From the NCBI GenBank assembly GCA_025655455.1, contig JAHXIV010000007.1, positions 186,001-250,000 on the forward strand: DNA of 64,000 bases. Reading direction: 5' to 3'. Under the pieces are notes generated by a model, which saw only the letters and a list, made by a program, of their open reading frames with translations, had not been told where the DNA came from and made no database searches. Made by a program: the position numbers and the translations under genes. Origin of the DNA: a gamma proteobacterium symbiont of Taylorina sp. Its GTDB lineage: Bacteria > Pseudomonadota > Gammaproteobacteria > GRL18. Positions 61,629 to 64,000 of the stretch are shown piece after piece (the first letter of the stretch is position 1; each line of letters begins with the position of its first letter).

Positions 61629-62396
61629 ATGAATGACAAATCTGACACCTTGATAAAAGGAAAATCACTTAAAGAAGGTCCTGTTATTTATCATCCTGAA
61701 GACTATCTGATAGATGAGCATAAAATTAAAAAGAATCTCTCACTGACGAAACTCAATAATATCTTCAAATTGTATCTGCAGAAAAGTGATTTACGCTATG
61801 ACGATATTTCAATTCTAGGTCAATTCTCTATCATTTTTAATGATCCTGCGTTTAGTCTATGGCATACAATGAGTTTGTCTGAGCAAAGTAAGGCTCTTTC
61901 TGAACTGGTGGTCATGCCGCAACTTTATGATGAGTTGATAACCTCTATCGGTGGTACTGCTGGTGATGCCATGATTATTAAAAGTGTTGTTAAAGATGCC
62001 TACCAAAATGCCGTCGATAGTTTTTCCCATGCAGCATTTCTGCAAAAAAAATATCTTAATCAATTTCCGGCAATCAAGATTATCCTTTATATTGACCAGT
62101 TCAGAAAATTAGTTGTACTGAGTGTTGTGGATAATGGATATGGAAAAAATTTTTTAAAACCCAAAAAGTCATTTGTTGATCAAAAAGACGGCAATGATTT
62201 GATATCCAGGTTTGTTGACTGGTTTGTCAGGCGTTATATTGAAAAATCAGATGCTGATGTAAAACATGATATTGCCTACACTGGTGGTCAGGGGCAGGCT
62301 TTAAAAAAGATCAAAATTGAGATGCAATTGGATGTTGATGTACATTTTCTTGATTCAGGAGCAGTATTTGAAATTAAATTGAGAAATTATTTCTGA
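61629..62396 (+). CDS. GHKL-type ATPase-domain protein
   Basis: 255 residues from the ATG at 61629, with AAGGA 7 bases upstream. The C-terminal half has the marks of a histidine-kinase-like ATPase: an N-box-like KDAYQNAVDSF (122-132), a G1 box VVDNGYG (166-172) and a G2-like TGGQGQAL. No dimerisation H-box or receiver is seen. The N-terminal 110 residues (YDDISILGQFSIIFNDPAF) match nothing I know. It may be an anti-sigma-like or switch kinase. The small gene upstream could be its partner, as in spoIIAA/spoIIAB-type pairs, but that is a guess. Confidence 0.62.
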   Translation: MNDKSDTLIKGKSLKEGPVIYHPEDYLIDEHKIKKNLSLTKLNNIFKLYLQKSDLRYDDISILGQFSIIFNDPAFSLWHTMSLSEQSKALSELVVMPQLYDELITSIGGTAGDAMIIKSVVKDAYQNAVDSFSHAAFLQKKYLNQFPAIKIILYIDQFRKLVVLSVVDNGYGKNFLKPKKSFVDQKDGNDLISRFVDWFVRRYIEKSDADVKHDIAYTGGQGQALKKIKIEMQLDVDVHFLDSGAVFEIKLRNYF

Positions 62397-62515
62397 ACTG
62401 ATCCCATTCTATTATTCAGACTCTTTTCTCAATTGCACAATGCTATAAGAACACGCTTTTTTATATTTATGTTATAATTTCCGGTTAATTCGTTATATTA
62501 AGGATATTATACAAT

Positions 62516-62953
62516 ATGCCAAAAGTGCTTGTCGCAGGTGAAAAAGCATTTGTTATTCATTCATTTTCCAATGATGAGCTGAATGCACTTGAGATTTCCC
62601 GTACCAGAAATGATTCAGTTGCTGCTGTTGGTTCTGCTCTGGATGGTGATATGACTCCCGAGGGACTGGAAGCGATTCAGCCCGATGTCATGATGCTGCT
62701 TAAACAGTCGGAAACGTGGAAAAAATCACATCGCAGCCCTGATATGGATGGCTTTACATTACTGGTTTTTCGTGGAAAAAATAATAATGCTCAAAAAAAC
62801 TATATTGCAAACTGGTGTGGACAATCCAGTGCTGAAATGCTGTCGCAAAACCCGGGAGCCTTAATTAAACAACTGGTACAGGGATTTCATCAATTATTTA
62901 AATTAAAAAACTATCACAAAAAAAGTATAGTTCATAGTTTAATGAATTCTTGA
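62516..62953 (+). CDS. Hypothetical protein (145 residues)
   Basis: Not recognised. It is soluble, with EISRTRNDSVAAVGSALDGD and a C-terminal basic part (HQLFKLKNYHKK). No signal peptide or membrane helix. An AAGGA site lies upstream. It lies between the GHKL gene and the GspL/PilM-like gene on the same strand and may belong with the latter. Confidence 0.55.
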   Translation: MPKVLVAGEKAFVIHSFSNDELNALEISRTRNDSVAAVGSALDGDMTPEGLEAIQPDVMMLLKQSETWKKSHRSPDMDGFTLLVFRGKNNNAQKNYIANWCGQSSAEMLSQNPGALIKQLVQGFHQLFKLKNYHKKSIVHSLMNS

Positions 62954-62975
62954 TCTAAGTAATAGGAAATTCCAT

Positions 62976-64000
62976 TTGTTTAAAAATGTCATGCCTTTTT
63001 TTCATCGCTTAAAGCACCGGTTTGTCTTTTCGCTTACTGCGTTTTTTAAGACGGATGAACGTCAGGAACTGCTGAAAACAGTTGATACTCATTTGCTTAT
63101 CTGGAATCAGGAACTGCTGAATCTGCAGACTGGTGAGTGTGTCGAACTGGCTGATATGGAGGCTGAAACTGTTGCCTCGGCAGCAAAAAAATTATCGCTA
63201 ATAGAGGGAAAAAATAAACAATCGATACATATAGCCCTTTATTTATCCAATGTAGAATTTGTTGCAACTGAATATGAATTACCGGAAATGGCCATTCAAA
63301 ATGTGCCGTCAGCTCTAAGTTATCAGGTGAGTGATCTGATGCCTGCCTATCCCGGTCAGTTAATGCTGGCTGTTAATCATAATGAATCAAGAAAAAAAAA
63401 TATTGCATTATGGCTGGACTATGAGCGAACGGAGCGGTTATTTAGTGCATTCAAGCAGCAGTCGATCGAATTGTCTGCCATTATTCCCAGAATAATACTC
63501 ACCTCTCTGATAAAAACTGAAAATACTAAAAAAAACCAAATACTGCAGTATAGAGAACAGGATGAAAATCACTTATTACAGGTGACACTCAATCAACAGG
63601 ATTTTATACAGTGGCGTAGTATCAGCCATCGTGATATGCAGGATGAAGCCTATTTTCAACAATGGGAAAAAGAATCAGCAGCCTTAGATGATATGACACA
63701 TATTAAAACAGCTGATTATTGGTTGGATATTGACAGAAAACAGATAGAGCAGCTTTCATATGCTTTTTTCCCCGAATCAGCACGGCGTAATTTAAAAAAA
63801 CATAGTCGTTTGAAAAAAGGCCGCTTAGCCGTGATTGCCGGGCTTATTGTTGCTGTATTGCTGGTAACCCCGTTTATCAAAAATTCAATCCGTTTTAATA
63901 AATATGAGCAAAGATACCTGGAATATAAAGAGAAAACAGTTGAAGTTCGAAAAATGCGCAGTTCTGTGACTCAATTTGAAGATAACTGGGCTTTATTTGT
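62976..64000 (+). CDS. GspL/PilM-PilN-like secretion or pilus protein, N-terminal part
   Basis: The frame runs to the end of the window (341 codons). A TTG at 62976 has AGGA 8 bases upstream; an ATG at 62991 is an alternative. A cytoplasmic domain of about 270 residues (LIWNQELLNLQTGECVEL, SALSYQVSDLMPAYPGQ) resembles the actin-like part of GspL/PilM. One membrane helix follows (LAVIAGLIVAVLLVTPF, about 278-294), then a coiled coil (FNKYEQRYLEYKEKTVEV). This order is like GspL or a PilM-PilN fusion of a type II secretion or type IV pilus machine. Confidence 0.6.
   Translation, partial: MFKNVMPFFHRLKHRFVFSLTAFFKTDERQELLKTVDTHLLIWNQELLNLQTGECVELADMEAETVASAAKKLSLIEGKNKQSIHIALYLSNVEFVATEYELPEMAIQNVPSALSYQVSDLMPAYPGQLMLAVNHNESRKKNIALWLDYERTERLFSAFKQQSIELSAIIPRIILTSLIKTENTKKNQILQYREQDENHLLQVTLNQQDFIQWRSISHRDMQDEAYFQQWEKESAALDDMTHIKTADYWLDIDRKQIEQLSYAFFPESARRNLKKHSRLKKGRLAVIAGLIVAVLLVTPFIKNSIRFNKYEQRYLEYKEKTVEVRKMRSSVTQFEDNWALF

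Overview
The window is a piece of a low-to-moderate G+C gammaproteobacterial chromosome. The housekeeping order points there: a ygfB-pepP-ubiH-ubiI block, zapA with a 6S RNA locus and the folate cyclo-ligase gene beside it, plus rpiA, ilvA, lipA, gcvT, hemF, selO and a pst-pho block. Periplasmic arsenite oxidase, rhodanese and TauE/SafE genes suggest a chemolithotrophic or sulfur-oxidising relative, but this is inference and no genus is claimed.

Bases 1-25,000 are accessory. After a partial aminotransferase come aioB and aioA (periplasmic arsenite oxidase), a secreted rhodanese, a divergent flavoprotein with a Cys-Cys tail, a P1B-like ATPase without the CPx motif, an EPSP synthase, and a second phosphate-type ABC transporter. 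Next are an iPGM-family enzyme, a Cys-based phosphatase and a histidine phosphatase. A c-type cytochrome, a ParA gene with a small membrane partner, a trxB remnant, a TMEM175-like channel, a TauE/SafE permease, a class V aminotransferase and a second CPx-less P-type ATPase follow. My reading is that aio makes arsenate in the periplasm while the extra Pst-like importer keeps phosphate coming in.

Bases 25,000-31,700 hold a minus-strand run of DUF2760, two Hsp70-family genes and a Popeye/cNMP-binding membrane protein. Bases 31,700-36,000 are a mosaic: a gutted TnpB remnant, two complete PIN toxin-antitoxin pairs, a RelB-type antitoxin with a truncated toxin, a GNAT gene without its core, a DUF1330 gene and a VanY-like peptidase. 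Hairpins with attC-like ends suggest remains of an integron cassette array without an integrase.

Bases 36,000-64,000 are mostly core genes. The pst-pho operon there is unusual: tandem Pho boxes, two PstB-like ATPases with complementary defects, a PhoU fused to a dead low-molecular-weight phosphatase domain, and a PhoR without membrane segments. The end of the window has a GHKL-ATPase gene behind a frameshifted small gene, an unknown protein, and the start of a GspL/PilM-like gene.

A family of about 84-105 bp palindromic repeats (six clear copies, one doubtful) is scattered across both accessory and core parts, mostly against stop or start codons. One copy lies between aioB and aioA. Another appears to supply the ribosome binding site and start codon of an Hsp70 gene.
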